A stretch of 64,000 nt of DNA from Collinsella tanakaei YIT 12063 (GCF_000225705.1 NZ_JH126473.1:20388-84387), one strand, 5' to 3'. Positions 12,048-20,956 are shown, counted from the stretch's first letter. Made by a program: numbers and translations. Notes: generated by a model from the sequence alone, not told the origin.

Positions 12048-13584
12048 CCTGCTTGAAAGGGCGTACAACCCGGACGTTTTGACCTGCCTGGCAAACCTGA
12101 GCAATGACGAGGTCTTCACACCACCCGAGCTGGCAAACGATGTTCTGGATATGCTGCCACCCGAAATCTGGAGCGATCCTACCATCAAGATCCTGGATCC
12201 ATGCTGCAAATCAGGCGTGTTCCTACGCGAGGCGGCAAAACGGTTCATCAAGGGACTGGAGCGCGAATATCCCAACCTGCAAGAGCGTGTCGACCACATC
12301 ATGCACGAACAGCTCTTTGGCATCGCGATCACCGAACTCACAAGCTTGCTATCAAGGCGGAGCCTGTACTGCAGCAAATTCCCCAACGGGCGGTTCAGCG
12401 TCGTCGAATTCGACAGCTCCGAGGGAAACGTGAGGCAGCGAACCGTTCAGCACACATGGGCAAATGGGCGATGCAAATTCTGCGGGGCATCCAATGCCGA
12501 ATACGACCGCGACGAAGCACTCGAAACCTATGCCTACGAATTCATCCACACCGACGATCCGGAAAGGATTCTGAATATGAAATTCGACGTGATCGTCGGA
12601 AACCCGCCGTACCAACTAAGTGATGGCGGCAACAGCGCATCGGCAATGCCCATTTATCAAAAGTTTGTCGAGCAGGCCAAAAAGCTATCACCCAGATTCC
12701 TAGCAATGATTATTCCTGCTAGATGGTTTGTGGGAGGCAGAGGCCTCGATTCATTCAGATCAGAAATGCTGAATGACCACCACATTCGAATCCTGCACGA
12801 TTATCCAAATGCCTCAGATTGCTTTCCGGGCGTAGAGATCAAAGGCGGAGTCTGCTACTTCCTCCGCGAGCGCGATTCGGAGGGCCTCTGCACCATATTC
12901 TCCCACAATGGAAACGAAACAACCTCCTGCACGCGTCCGCTTCTTGAGCCCGGGATGAGCACCTTTATCCGAAGCACGACGCAAATCTCCGTACTCAACA
13001 AGGTAAAACAGCTTAATGAACAGCCAATGTCAGCACTATTGAATGCAGGACGATATTTTGGCTTCCATACCAGGATTGTCTGGAATGGCGATACGGGAAC
13101 GCTTCAAACCGCTGACGGCGCGTCGAGCTACCCTGTTAGAAAAACTCAGACCGAAGACTATTGCATAAAAGTTTATGTAGCACACGGAACGTGTTGGATT
13201 CAGCCGAAAAATATCACGCGAAACCAACAAGCAATTGAATCATATAAAGTTCTGATTCCTCGAGCTGGAAATCCCAACAGCTCGATTCTCGGCAATCCAA
13301 AAATCAGCGAGCCCGGAAGCTGCAGTTCCAACACCTACAACGTTATTGTTCTTGGTGAAGACAGAGAAACAGCTGAAAACATCGTTACCTATCTCAAAAC
13401 AAGATTCGTTAGATATCTAGTTGCGACACGAACATCCACTCAAGACATGGCGCCAAAATCATTCGAATTTGTCCCCTGCCAAGACTGGTCACGCCCCTGG
13501 AAGGACGAAGACCTCTTTGAGAAATATAACCTGTCTGGCAATGAGAGACAGACGGTTCTGGGCACCATTCCAGAAATGATTTAG
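12040..13584 (+). CDS. Eco57I-type N6-adenine DNA methyltransferase, catalytic subunit
   Basis: A 514-residue DNA methyltransferase. EVFTPPELANDVLDML is motif X, ILDPCCKSGVFLREA is motif I with cysteines where DPACGSG is usual, and FDVIVGNPPYQLSD carries catalytic motif IV (NPPY). MIIPARWFVGGRG follows as in Eco57I-type enzymes, and the C-terminal 200 residues probably recognise DNA. A Cys pair (CKFCGASNAEY) lies before motif IV. The start overlaps the previous gene by 8 bases, and the next gene begins 9 bases after the stop, so all three are co-translated. It methylates adenine to protect host DNA; the site recognised cannot be deduced. Confidence 0.88.
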   Translation: MSSLLERAYNPDVLTCLANLSNDEVFTPPELANDVLDMLPPEIWSDPTIKILDPCCKSGVFLREAAKRFIKGLEREYPNLQERVDHIMHEQLFGIAITELTSLLSRRSLYCSKFPNGRFSVVEFDSSEGNVRQRTVQHTWANGRCKFCGASNAEYDRDEALETYAYEFIHTDDPERILNMKFDVIVGNPPYQLSDGGNSASAMPIYQKFVEQAKKLSPRFLAMIIPARWFVGGRGLDSFRSEMLNDHHIRILHDYPNASDCFPGVEIKGGVCYFLRERDSEGLCTIFSHNGNETTSCTRPLLEPGMSTFIRSTTQISVLNKVKQLNEQPMSALLNAGRYFGFHTRIVWNGDTGTLQTADGASSYPVRKTQTEDYCIKVYVAHGTCWIQPKNITRNQQAIESYKVLIPRAGNPNSSILGNPKISEPGSCSSNTYNVIVLGEDRETAENIVTYLKTRFVRYLVATRTSTQDMAPKSFEFVPCQDWSRPWKDEDLFEKYNLSGNERQTVLGTIPEMI

Positions 13585-13593
13585 GAGTCTATC

Positions 13594-16500
13594 ATGGCAG
13601 CATCCCGCACCTTCTTCCCCTCTCGCCCGGAAATCTGCCCCTCCATCTACGCGTATCGCGACAAGAACCCGAACCACGCGAACTACCTCAAGGTCGGCTA
13701 TACGGAGATAGACGTGGAGAAGCGCGTGGCGCAGCAATTCCCCGTCATTCAACCTGGCAAGGGCAAGCCGTATGAGATTGTCTTTGCCGAAAGCGCCATG
13801 CGCGCGGACGGCTCATCGTTCATGGACCACGCAGTACACAAGAAACTCGCCGCCAACGGCTTTGAGAACGTCGGTGGCGAGTGGTTCCGCTGCACAGCAG
13901 ACGATGTGCGCAACGCCTGGCTCGCGGTTCGCGATCGCACTAGCTACGAACGCGAACGCACCGAAGACTTCTCCATGCGTCCCGAGCAGCTCGATGCCGT
14001 CAACAAGACCGAGGCGTACTTCCGCGCATGCGAGCAGCCAGGCAACCGCAATGCGCCCAAGTTCCTCTGGAACGCCAAGATGCGCTTTGGCAAAACCTTT
14101 GCCACCTACCAGCTCGCACGCCGTATGAACATGAAGCGCGTACTCGTGCTTACCTTCAAGCCCGCCGTCGAAGACGCATGGCGCGAGGACCTCGAGAGCC
14201 ATATCGACTTCGAGGGCTGGCAGTTCGTCTCGCGCGACACCCTAACTTATGAGGAGTGCGATCCCGCGCGCCCCATCGTCTGCTTCGGTTCGTTCCAGGA
14301 CTTCTTAGGTGTGGACCGCGCCACCGGTGCCATCAAGCCGCACAACGAGTGGGTTCATCTAGAGCATTGGGACCTTGTCGCCTTTGACGAATACCACTTT
14401 GGAGCATGGCGCGATAGCGCGCAGAAACTCTTCGCCGCATCAACGGACGAGGACGGCGTGGTCGAGTCTACAGAGAAGGAACTCGCTGCGGCGTCAAAGG
14501 GCAACAACATCGATGAGACGTGGCTGCCCATCCAATCGGATCGCTACCTCTACCTCTCCGGCACGCCCTTCCGCGCGCTCACCTCCGGCGAGTTCATCGA
14601 GGACCAGATTTTCAACTGGACCTACTCCGACGAACAGCAGGCCAAGCAGGACTGGGCGCGGTCGCACCCGTTTAAGCCGAACCCGTACGAAGCCCTACCC
14701 CGCATGGTCCTCATGACCTACAAGGTGCCCGATTCCATTACCCGCGTGGCACGCGCAGGAGAGTTCGATGAGTTCGACCTCAACGTGTTCTTCTCCGCAA
14801 CCGGCGAAGGCGCCGAGGCCCAATTCAAGTACAAGGACTACGTCCAGAAGTGGCTCGACCTCATCCGCGGCGCATTCACTGAGACCACCACCGACGAGCT
14901 CAAAATGGGCGCCCGAAAACCCGTACTGCCCTTTAGCCACGCGGCCCTGCTTGCCAACCTCAACCACACATTGTGGTTTTTGCCCAACGTGGCGTCGTGC
15001 CATGCCATGGCGAACCTGCTGGCCGAGCAGCAGAACACCTTCTACCACAACTATCAGGTACTTGTTGCCGCCGGAACAAAGGCAGGCATAGGCCTCGATG
15101 CCGTAGAGCCCGTGCGTCGCGCCATGGGCAATCCGTTGAAATCGAAAACCATCACGCTCTCGTGCGGCAAACTCACCACCGGCGTCACCATCCGCCCGTG
15201 GACCGGCGTGTTCATGCTGCGCAACCTCAAGAGCCCCGAGACGTATTTCCAAACCGCCTTCCGCGTGCAAAGCCCTTGGACCGCCAAGGACGAGAACGGA
15301 AGCACACAGGTCATCAAGCAGGAGTGCTACGTGTTCGACTTCGCCCTCGACCGCGCTCTCGCAATGGTGTCCGACTACAGCTGCCAGCTCTCCGTGGATG
15401 AACCGAATCCCGAGAAGAAGGTCGCGGACTTCATCAAGTTCCTGCCCGTACTCGCCTACGACGGCAGCGCCATGCGCGAGGTGGATGCGGCGGACATCCT
15501 GGACATTGCCATGGCGGGAACCTCGGCAACCCTGCTGGCGCGCCGTTGGGAAAGCGCCCTTTTGGTCAACGTCGACAATGACACGCTGCGCCGCTTGCTT
15601 GAGAACGCCGAAGCCATGGAGGCGCTTGCCAACATCGAGGGTTTCCGCAGCCTCAACGATGACATCGAGACCATCATCAACAAGTCCGAGCACGTCAAGA
15701 AGGTCAAGAAAGAAGGCGGCGAGCTCAGCGCTAAGGAGAGCAAGGAGCTCACGCAAGAAGAAAGGGAATTCAAAAGCAAGCGCAAACAAATCCAAGAGAA
15801 GCTGATCAAATTCGCCACGCGCATCCCCGTATTCATGTACCTTACCGACTACCGCGAGCAAAGCCTTAAAGAAGTCATCACGCAGCTGGAGCCCGGCCTG
15901 TTCAAAAAGGTCACCGGCCTCTCGGTGAAGGACTTTGAGCTGCTGGTCTCGCTCGGTGTGTTCCGAGACTCCGTGATGAACGATGCGGTGTACAAGTTCC
16001 GTCGCTACGAAGACGCGAGCCTCTCCTATACCGGCATCGAGAAGCACAGCTACGATGCACGCGTAGGCCTGTTCGACACCTCCCTGACCAAAGAGGACTT
16101 CGCGGAGATGGCCCGTCAGGATACCCTGCTTGATGAAACCGGTCGAATGATACGGACAACCGGCGCCGTCGACACCTCTGGATCCGCCACTCCCCCAACA
16201 GATCCTGGTACAGTCGAATTCTCTTCGCAGCCCAGAACGGCTGCTGAAGCTAAAAGGACGAAAGCCCCGAGCGACGATGCATCTTTCAGCCCTACCGCCG
16301 TCGTGCCTTCGAAACGCGACTGGGTTGTAGAGTTCCTGGAAGAGCAAGAGCTCAAATATACAGACCTGCGCGGCGCGAACGGCGGTGAGCTTTGGGTCAT
16401 CGGCGGCGGAGAGCTCGATAGCACAATGGAAAAGCTCTCCAAGCGTGGAGCGAAGTTTGAATTAACCTTCCGCGGCAACAGAGCAACAATGGGTCGCGCG

Positions 16501-16758
16501 GGATGGTGGCTCACTGGATACCCCGCGGAGCGAAGACTCGACTTACACGTTCCGACCGCTATAGCTGAGGCAAACCTCAACTCGCTGAAACCCGGAGATA
16601 CGGTCTTTCATAAGGCGTTTGGCTACGGCGAAGTCATTAGCATCGATCGCGAACACGGCTCTATCGAGGTGACTCTTGGAGTTGACAAACGCGGCAACCC
16701 CAAAGCCCGTACGTTCCCGTTCCCCAATGCGTTTGAACAGGGCTTTTTATCCCTGTAA
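13594..16758 (+). CDS. GIY-YIG nuclease / SF2 helicase restriction protein
   Basis: A 1054-residue fusion, likely the restriction subunit. Residues 15-110 form a T5orf172-like GIY-YIG nuclease: IYAYRDKN, YLKVGYTEIDVEKR, then HKKL and GGEWF. Residues about 127-700 are a superfamily 2 helicase: motif I AKMRFGKT (161-168), motif II DEYH (265-268), motif III YLSGTPFRAL, and a motif VI-like segment YFQTAFRVQSPW. A charged coiled coil follows. Near the end are a domain with KYTDLRGANGGELWVIGGG and a small beta domain (VFHKAFGYGEVISI) like the Tudor-like tail of UvrD/PcrA helicases. The ATG at 13594 is preceded by TTAGGAGTC. DNA cleavage by the GIY-YIG domain is inferred. Confidence 0.85.
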   Translation: MAASRTFFPSRPEICPSIYAYRDKNPNHANYLKVGYTEIDVEKRVAQQFPVIQPGKGKPYEIVFAESAMRADGSSFMDHAVHKKLAANGFENVGGEWFRCTADDVRNAWLAVRDRTSYERERTEDFSMRPEQLDAVNKTEAYFRACEQPGNRNAPKFLWNAKMRFGKTFATYQLARRMNMKRVLVLTFKPAVEDAWREDLESHIDFEGWQFVSRDTLTYEECDPARPIVCFGSFQDFLGVDRATGAIKPHNEWVHLEHWDLVAFDEYHFGAWRDSAQKLFAASTDEDGVVESTEKELAAASKGNNIDETWLPIQSDRYLYLSGTPFRALTSGEFIEDQIFNWTYSDEQQAKQDWARSHPFKPNPYEALPRMVLMTYKVPDSITRVARAGEFDEFDLNVFFSATGEGAEAQFKYKDYVQKWLDLIRGAFTETTTDELKMGARKPVLPFSHAALLANLNHTLWFLPNVASCHAMANLLAEQQNTFYHNYQVLVAAGTKAGIGLDAVEPVRRAMGNPLKSKTITLSCGKLTTGVTIRPWTGVFMLRNLKSPETYFQTAFRVQSPWTAKDENGSTQVIKQECYVFDFALDRALAMVSDYSCQLSVDEPNPEKKVADFIKFLPVLAYDGSAMREVDAADILDIAMAGTSATLLARRWESALLVNVDNDTLRRLLENAEAMEALANIEGFRSLNDDIETIINKSEHVKKVKKEGGELSAKESKELTQEEREFKSKRKQIQEKLIKFATRIPVFMYLTDYREQSLKEVITQLEPGLFKKVTGLSVKDFELLVSLGVFRDSVMNDAVYKFRRYEDASLSYTGIEKHSYDARVGLFDTSLTKEDFAEMARQDTLLDETGRMIRTTGAVDTSGSATPPTDPGTVEFSSQPRTAAEAKRTKAPSDDASFSPTAVVPSKRDWVVEFLEEQELKYTDLRGANGGELWVIGGGELDSTMEKLSKRGAKFELTFRGNRATMGRAGWWLTGYPAERRLDLHVPTAIAEANLNSLKPGDTVFHKAFGYGEVISIDREHGSIEVTLGVDKRGNPKARTFPFPNAFEQGFLSL

Positions 16759-16810
16759 ATTCAGATAGTTCAGAGGCCTCGCAAGTTCCCGTTGATAAGG
16801 CAACACCGTT

Positions 16811-16849
16811 CCATTCGGTGATACGCCCATACGGCGCGTCACCGAATGG
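16811..16849. terminator. Hairpin after the restriction operon
   Basis: CCATTCGGTGA (16811-16821) is perfectly complementary to TCACCGAATGG (16839-16849). It lies between convergent genes and could end both. No T-run follows on either side, so termination strength is uncertain. Confidence 0.5.
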
Positions 16850-16926
16850 ATATAGAAGGCCACGCTGATGTTGGGCAGTCCAAAGACAGCACGTCGAACT
16901 GTAAACCTCCAGCCGAGGTTCAGTTG

Positions 16927-17325
16927 CTAGCTGGAGTAGGCGCCCTCGCCCGGCTGGTACTTCTCCAAAAGCGCCGCCTCGCGCAAGTCAGCGTAGGGCT
17001 GGTTGGCAAACTCCGTGCGACGAAGAGAAGCCTTCTCAACGCCCAGCTGCTCGAGCGCCTCCCCATACAGGGCGGCGCCCCGCTTAACCGCGGCGAGCCT
17101 CTGAGCAACATGGCCATCATGCTTGGACCGCATGCCCTCAGCCCTATGGTTCCCATCCTGGGCGCCCATTTGAGCAGCCTTGTTCTTGGAGCGCTCCGTC
17201 AAATCCATCAACTTGCTCACCCGCACGATAATATCGTATATTGCCTGTAGCATTACGGTATATCGTGCGGGAGGCATTGCATGGGCGGCAGATGGAGGTC
17301 CGGGCATGAATACGCTCTCGCCCAT
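16927..17325 (-). CDS. Hypothetical protein
   Basis: An open frame of up to 132 codons. The part from MLQAIYDIIVRVSKLMDL (start 17253) onward is amphipathic, alpha-helical and charged (Lys, Arg, Glu, Gln), which supports coding, and it ends EKYQPGEGAYSS. None of the candidate ATGs (17325, 17253) has a Shine-Dalgarno site. An 11-bp inverted repeat (17220-17230 / 17261-17271) spans the internal start, perhaps as an operator. I do not recognise the family. It sits beside an insertion-sequence remnant and may itself be a leftover of a mobile element. Confidence 0.35.
   Translation of the reverse strand: MGESVFMPGPPSAAHAMPPARYTVMLQAIYDIIVRVSKLMDLTERSKNKAAQMGAQDGNHRAEGMRSKHDGHVAQRLAAVKRGAALYGEALEQLGVEKASLRRTEFANQPYADLREAALLEKYQPGEGAYSS
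17220..17271. repeat. 11-bp perfect inverted repeat with 30-bp spacer
   Basis: CCCGCACGATA (17220-17230) and TATCGTGCGGG (17261-17271) are exact complements flanking AT-rich DNA. It overlaps the possible start of the hypothetical gene at 16927-17325 and could be an operator or an element end. Confidence 0.5.
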
Positions 17326-17379
17326 GCGCTCTCAACCGCCCGCCCTTAACAGCACGCCGACGCCGGCAGACAGCAGGTC

Positions 17380-17620
17380 CGATACCGGCGTGGGGTCCAC
17401 CACCCCGCAGTACAGTGGAAACAAGCAGCTCAAGAGCCTGCTGGCATTCACCTGCAACTCCCCCATCGGCACGATAGCAGACTCGGAAGGTGCTACGAGG
17501 AGTACAACGCGAGGGGAATGAGGCGCAGCAAGACACTGAAGGCGATGACCAGGAAATGGCTCAAGGTTATCTACGCCATTATACGGGACACGTCCCCATG
17601 CTCGGCCTGTGCCACGGCGC
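17380..17620 (+). pseudogene. IS110-family transposase remnant (C-terminal part)
   Basis: Two plus-strand frames together resemble the end of an IS110-type transposase. GSTTPQYSGNKQLKSLLAF matches the conserved glycine-asparagine-leucine block after the catalytic serine region. After a frame change, YEEYNARGMRRSKTLKAM and then RKWLKVIYAIIRD match the usual last helix. No start, no full reading frame and no terminal repeats are visible, so this is a decayed fragment. Recognition is from pattern memory and moderate. It marks past mobile-element activity in the island. Confidence 0.4.
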
Positions 17621-17673
17621 GGACAACACGGCGGACGAGAAGGCGCCCGAACGGGCTATACCGAAAAACTCAA

Positions 17674-17702
17674 GTTTCTATGGTTAACAAAACCATAGAA
17701 AC
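17674..17702 (-). terminator. Terminator of the toxin/immunity-like operon
   Basis: GTTTCTATGGTT (17674-17685) pairs exactly with AACCATAGAAAC (17691-17702), 5-nt loop. On the minus strand it is followed by TTGAGTTTTT. It lies 57 bases past the stop of the gene at 17759. Confidence 0.75.
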
Positions 17703-17758
17703 ACCCCTTTCTCGAAGTTACCCGTAAAATCCAATAACAACCTTGCGAACATTACGGG

Positions 17759-18337
17759 CTACAGCTCCAGTATTTCCCGCTTAAATTCGTTGCGAATCTC
17801 TGGTGAACCTTCTGAATTAACCTCCCATCCTTTTTCCGAGTCATATACCAACTCATCAACGCTTTTGCCAAACTTCACCGTAAGCATCATCCAATTGCAA
17901 GCTTGTTTATCGATGCTCATCATCTGATCTCCAAAATCAAACAGCACCGCCTGGGGATAGGCAGTTTTGAACGTCAGCTTGCCATCCTCGTAGGAATCAA
18001 CCGAATCCTGCGCCACCAGAACACGCTTTACGACCTTGCCGCACTCCACACGCATCTCCTCCCCCGAAAGTTCGCTCAAAGCGGCAACGCTGCCCAAGCC
18101 CTGCTCGATGGAAAGAAAGGCATCGTCATCATCAACCTCTCCATCGCCGGAATAGTCGATATCGTGCATGCTGGAAACGATATCAACTGCTCCGCCGCCA
18201 AAATAGAGCCGCACGCGTCCGAATGCCAATCCACTCGTAATGGGCACGTAGCCAATCGCTTCGAGGGCGCTACCCTTGACCCCGCAAAGCAGTTCGATCT
18301 CCTCGTTGCTAAAACGCATATCCATATCGATCATCAT
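17759..18337 (-). CDS. Acidic protein, probable immunity partner
   Basis: A 192-residue soluble, acidic protein (DIDYSGDGEVDDDDAF around residue 60) with no family I recognise. Its ATG lies 4 bases before the end of the upstream gene's reading frame, so the two overlap and are translationally coupled; AAGGGG precedes the start. The upstream product looks like a stand-alone toxin C-terminal domain. An acidic partner encoded immediately downstream fits a dedicated immunity protein. That role is inference from arrangement and charge only. Last gene of the three-gene unit ending at 17674-17702. Confidence 0.7.
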   Translation of the reverse strand: MMIDMDMRFSNEEIELLCGVKGSALEAIGYVPITSGLAFGRVRLYFGGGAVDIVSSMHDIDYSGDGEVDDDDAFLSIEQGLGSVAALSELSGEEMRVECGKVVKRVLVAQDSVDSYEDGKLTFKTAYPQAVLFDFGDQMMSIDKQACNWMMLTVKFGKSVDELVYDSEKGWEVNSEGSPEIRNEFKREILEL

Positions 18338-18702
18338 CGCTTCCCCTTTCTTGAGGGAACAAAGTGTATCTTCTGATCCGCGATACCCAAGACGCCATTG
18401 CAGGATAATTCAACCACCGGTGTTCCATCGGAAGTTGACGTCCACCGATACGTCACCCTGCCGCCATCGCGCATGATCCACATGAAACCTTTGTCGGGAA
18501 GCGGCCTAACGACAGAGGGGTTCGCCGCTGCCATAGCAGCAAACTCCGCGGCAGTGCGGCCAGGCGCTTCCGCGGCGATGTTGCGAATCTGCTCCTTCCG
18601 CGAAACGCCCTTAGTCCCAAAGTATCCTCTCTCATCCACCGGGAAATGCTTAACGAGCTCTTCCAGATTCTCCTCGAGTGATCTGCCCGCCCGCAAAGCC
18701 AT
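18334..18702 (-). CDS. Toxin-domain-like small protein
   Basis: A 122-residue basic protein. The C-terminal half (GFMWIMRDGGRVTYRW, SDGTPVVEL, DQKIHFVP) resembles the end domain of polymorphic (LXG-type) toxins, where a Tyr/Arg strand, an SDG turn and a final QKIHF motif recur. This is recognition from memory, not a search. No delivery domain is present, so it is either an orphan toxin module or an intracellular toxin. The ATG at 18702 follows AGGGGGGAT; frames upstream to 18816 overlap the previous gene. It is followed at a 4-base overlap by an acidic gene that may be its immunity protein. Confidence 0.65.
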   Translation of the reverse strand: MALRAGRSLEENLEELVKHFPVDERGYFGTKGVSRKEQIRNIAAEAPGRTAAEFAAMAAANPSVVRPLPDKGFMWIMRDGGRVTYRWTSTSDGTPVVELSCNGVLGIADQKIHFVPSRKGKR

Positions 18703-18712
18703 TGTATCCCCC

Positions 18713-19378
18713 CTAGCCGATCCCATTGCGCACGCCCTTCTCGCGATAGTAACGAGCCGTTTCTCCCTCATATGAAATGATTTCGATACCGTCTTGACGC
18801 GCTTCATCAAACACACCGCTACGATCAGAACCTATCACCAAAACCCGCTTCGGCCTCACAATCTCTCGCATCGGACCAAAACCGTCCTCGAACACCTTCC
18901 TCGTCTCCCTGTTGCCAAAGCAGCCAATTGTTCCAACGGCAATCGTGCCTTCAGGCTCTACAGCAGAAAATGAAAAATCGTACGTGTTCTTAAGGCCCCA
19001 ACGCAAAAATGGTACGCCTACGCACCCATTACGTTGCATCCATGCTCCAATAGCGCGACTGCGGCAAACGGCTTCAAGCTGCATATAACGTGGATAGGCC
19101 CAGAACATGCTGAAATCAGGAGCAATGCACCCCTTAAAACACTGAAGTCGAGGCAATTGATTCCAAGGATTGCGCCACAAGCTCATAAAACGAGCATCAT
19201 GGATACAAAAGTGAACCCATTTATCGTGATCCACTTCCCTGTTTATTCGATCATAGGGAACCAACGAGGGCGGAATAGCGTCTACACAACACATAAGTGG
19301 CATATCCCATTCTCCATACGGCGTTGCCCCCGCATTAATGTCAGCGTTGAAAACGCCTCGGTAGGTTTCATAGTTCAA
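18713..19378 (-). CDS. DUF4417 domain protein
   Basis: A 221-residue protein matching my memory of DUF4417, a family of unknown function common in Firmicutes/Actinobacteria accessory regions and phages. Features seen: VHFCIHDARFMSLWRNPW, then APDFSMFWAYPRYMQLEAVC, and a C-terminal alpha/beta part (RPKRVLVIGSDRSGVFDEAR). The start is a TTG at 19378 with AGGAAGGGG about 8 bases upstream; no ATG fits as well. It is first in a three-gene unit with the toxin-like and acidic genes, 10 bases before the next start. Confidence 0.75.
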   Translation of the reverse strand: MNYETYRGVFNADINAGATPYGEWDMPLMCCVDAIPPSLVPYDRINREVDHDKWVHFCIHDARFMSLWRNPWNQLPRLQCFKGCIAPDFSMFWAYPRYMQLEAVCRSRAIGAWMQRNGCVGVPFLRWGLKNTYDFSFSAVEPEGTIAVGTIGCFGNRETRKVFEDGFGPMREIVRPKRVLVIGSDRSGVFDEARQDGIEIISYEGETARYYREKGVRNGIG

Positions 19379-19420
19379 AATGAAACCCCTTCCTACTCAA
19401 GAAACGGGCCTATTCCCGCC

Positions 19421-19448
19421 TTGATTTCATAGTATGTCTAGCTATAAT
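19421..19448 (+). promoter_or_regulatory. Promoter of the zinc-ribbon gene
   Basis: TTGATT (19421-19426), a 16-base spacer and a perfect TATAAT (19443-19448), about 42 bases before the GTG start at 19490. Confidence 0.7.
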
Positions 19449-19450
19449 AA

Positions 19451-19475
19451 CTAACTAGTTACAGTATCTAGTTAG
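19451..19475. promoter_or_regulatory. Operator-like inverted repeat
   Basis: CTAACTAG (19451-19458) and CTAGTTAG (19468-19475) form a perfect 8-bp dyad over the expected transcription start, directly after the -10 box. It would suit autorepression or island control. Confidence 0.55.
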
Positions 19476-19489
19476 AGAGGAATTCGATT

Positions 19490-20461
19490 GTGGGCCAAAA
19501 TGGAATCCAGACGAGCGAAGAGGACCTCATTCACCAACCCGTCAAAGCAGAAATCACATTCAAGTTCGCGTCTGTACCCCTACCAGAAGAGGTTCCCGTA
19601 TGCACTCTTCCTATATGGACGATGGGAGCAGGGACGCTGGAGTACTTTGATGAATTTGGATCTCGATCGAAAACCGTAGTAGAACCCCAAGACCTCGATA
19701 CTTGCTGTTTCACGATGAATATGCAGCTTATTCAGGAGGGAACCCAACCCACGCACGTCCTCCCCAAAGGCTTCTACTGCAACGAGTTTCTCGACTTGAA
19801 CCCCCTCGATATTCAAGATCTGCTCGCCTTCCAGAGAAAGTACGGACGCATCACCGGCGCACGCAAGCACAAGCCTGATGACAAGGATATGCACGCGGTC
19901 CTGCGCCCCGAGCCGGATGGAGATGTCTTCGCGGGCGCGCGCGAGCGCCGCCATGTGGATCAACTGGCGGGAATCAAGGCATCCCAGGCACTCTACGACG
20001 CCGTTCCAAACGAAGAATTCGTGGATGCCATCCTCATCAATCAGCTGAGCGCCGTCTCGTTTCGCGAGGCAATCGCGACGGTGCTCGACGCGCAAGCGGT
20101 CGTCCGCGACCTACTGCGAGTGCAGCGGGAGGACCTTGGACCAATGACGGTCCTAGAAGCCCTCAACGCCAAGGAGGCATCGGAATACCTATCCATAATC
20201 CTCGGAAAGGTGGTGCCCTTGATTCAGCTCGTGACGGACGGGGCGGAGCACAAGCGCTCCTACGGTCTGATCGACGGCGTCTTCATCCAGCTCGCGCGCG
20301 GATTGCTCAACAACAACGCCTACCGCACCTGCGCTAATCCAGAATGCAGGCGCACCTTCACTCCGCGCGAAATGAACCGCCGTCTCGACACGCAATACTG
20401 TTGCTCCGCGTGTCAAGAACGCGCCAAGCGTCTGCGGTATATGAACAAGCATTCGAAGTAG
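19490..20461 (+). CDS. Zinc-ribbon (CGNR-like) protein, putative regulator
   Basis: A 323-residue cytoplasmic protein. The C-terminus has a four-cysteine cluster, CANPECRRTF and QYCCSACQERAKR, laid out like the CGNR zinc finger that ends many actinobacterial putative transcription regulators. The N-terminal 270 residues are not recognised; the helical stretch SYGLIDGVFIQLARGLLNNN leads into the zinc ribbon. The start is GTG at 19490 after AGAGAGGAATTC. It has a strong promoter with a dyad over the start site, so it is probably controlled tightly. Last gene of the accessory island; function unknown. Confidence 0.75.
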   Translation: MGQNGIQTSEEDLIHQPVKAEITFKFASVPLPEEVPVCTLPIWTMGAGTLEYFDEFGSRSKTVVEPQDLDTCCFTMNMQLIQEGTQPTHVLPKGFYCNEFLDLNPLDIQDLLAFQRKYGRITGARKHKPDDKDMHAVLRPEPDGDVFAGARERRHVDQLAGIKASQALYDAVPNEEFVDAILINQLSAVSFREAIATVLDAQAVVRDLLRVQREDLGPMTVLEALNAKEASEYLSIILGKVVPLIQLVTDGAEHKRSYGLIDGVFIQLARGLLNNNAYRTCANPECRRTFTPREMNRRLDTQYCCSACQERAKRLRYMNKHSK

Positions 20462-20956
20462 AAGCGCCAAGCAGCATGTTGCCCCGCCACATGAGCGGTT
20501 GCCATTGGGGCGGTGGTGCGGTGCAAGGCGCTCCTTCAGCAGCAGAATTGGAGACACCCGGTGCAATGCGCAGGGCTTTACGGCGCGGCGCTCGGCACCG
20601 ACTTACGTAAAGGGGCCAGATAACGTAGATGATGGGCATAATAGCGCGAACCCTGACTCCAAGATACAAAACGGAGCAAGGGTTCGCATGTTCACAAGGA
20701 AGCAAATTGTTTCAGGTAGCTCAAGCGGACGGGAAGGCGGCGGCGCGCCAAGATGCCAGAGCGTCGGCACGCTGAGCCGCTCACGCACTTGTGCCATTTT
20801 TGGCCAGAAGCCTTTTCGCAACAACAGACGAGACGGCACAAACCGAAGCCACCCCAATCAACCCCTAGACTAAAAACGAGTCACCAACGCTCTAAGCTCC
20901 CGCCCAGCGCAACCAGCCCTCTCAATTTGACACTTAGCCCTAATTTGAAGCCCCCC
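20462..20956. other. Gap between convergent genes with a hairpin
   Basis: I see no gene here. GCGAACCCT and AGGGTTCGC near 20651-20690 enclose a second pairing (CTCC/GGAG) and make a stable hairpin without a T-run, probably ending transcription from both sides. The short frames present have poor codon use and no ribosome sites. Confidence 0.5.

Noticed and set aside
17326-17687. Plus-strand frames of 113 and 65 codons as intact genes
   Set aside because: They lack ribosome sites and are better explained as pieces of a frameshifted IS110-like remnant.
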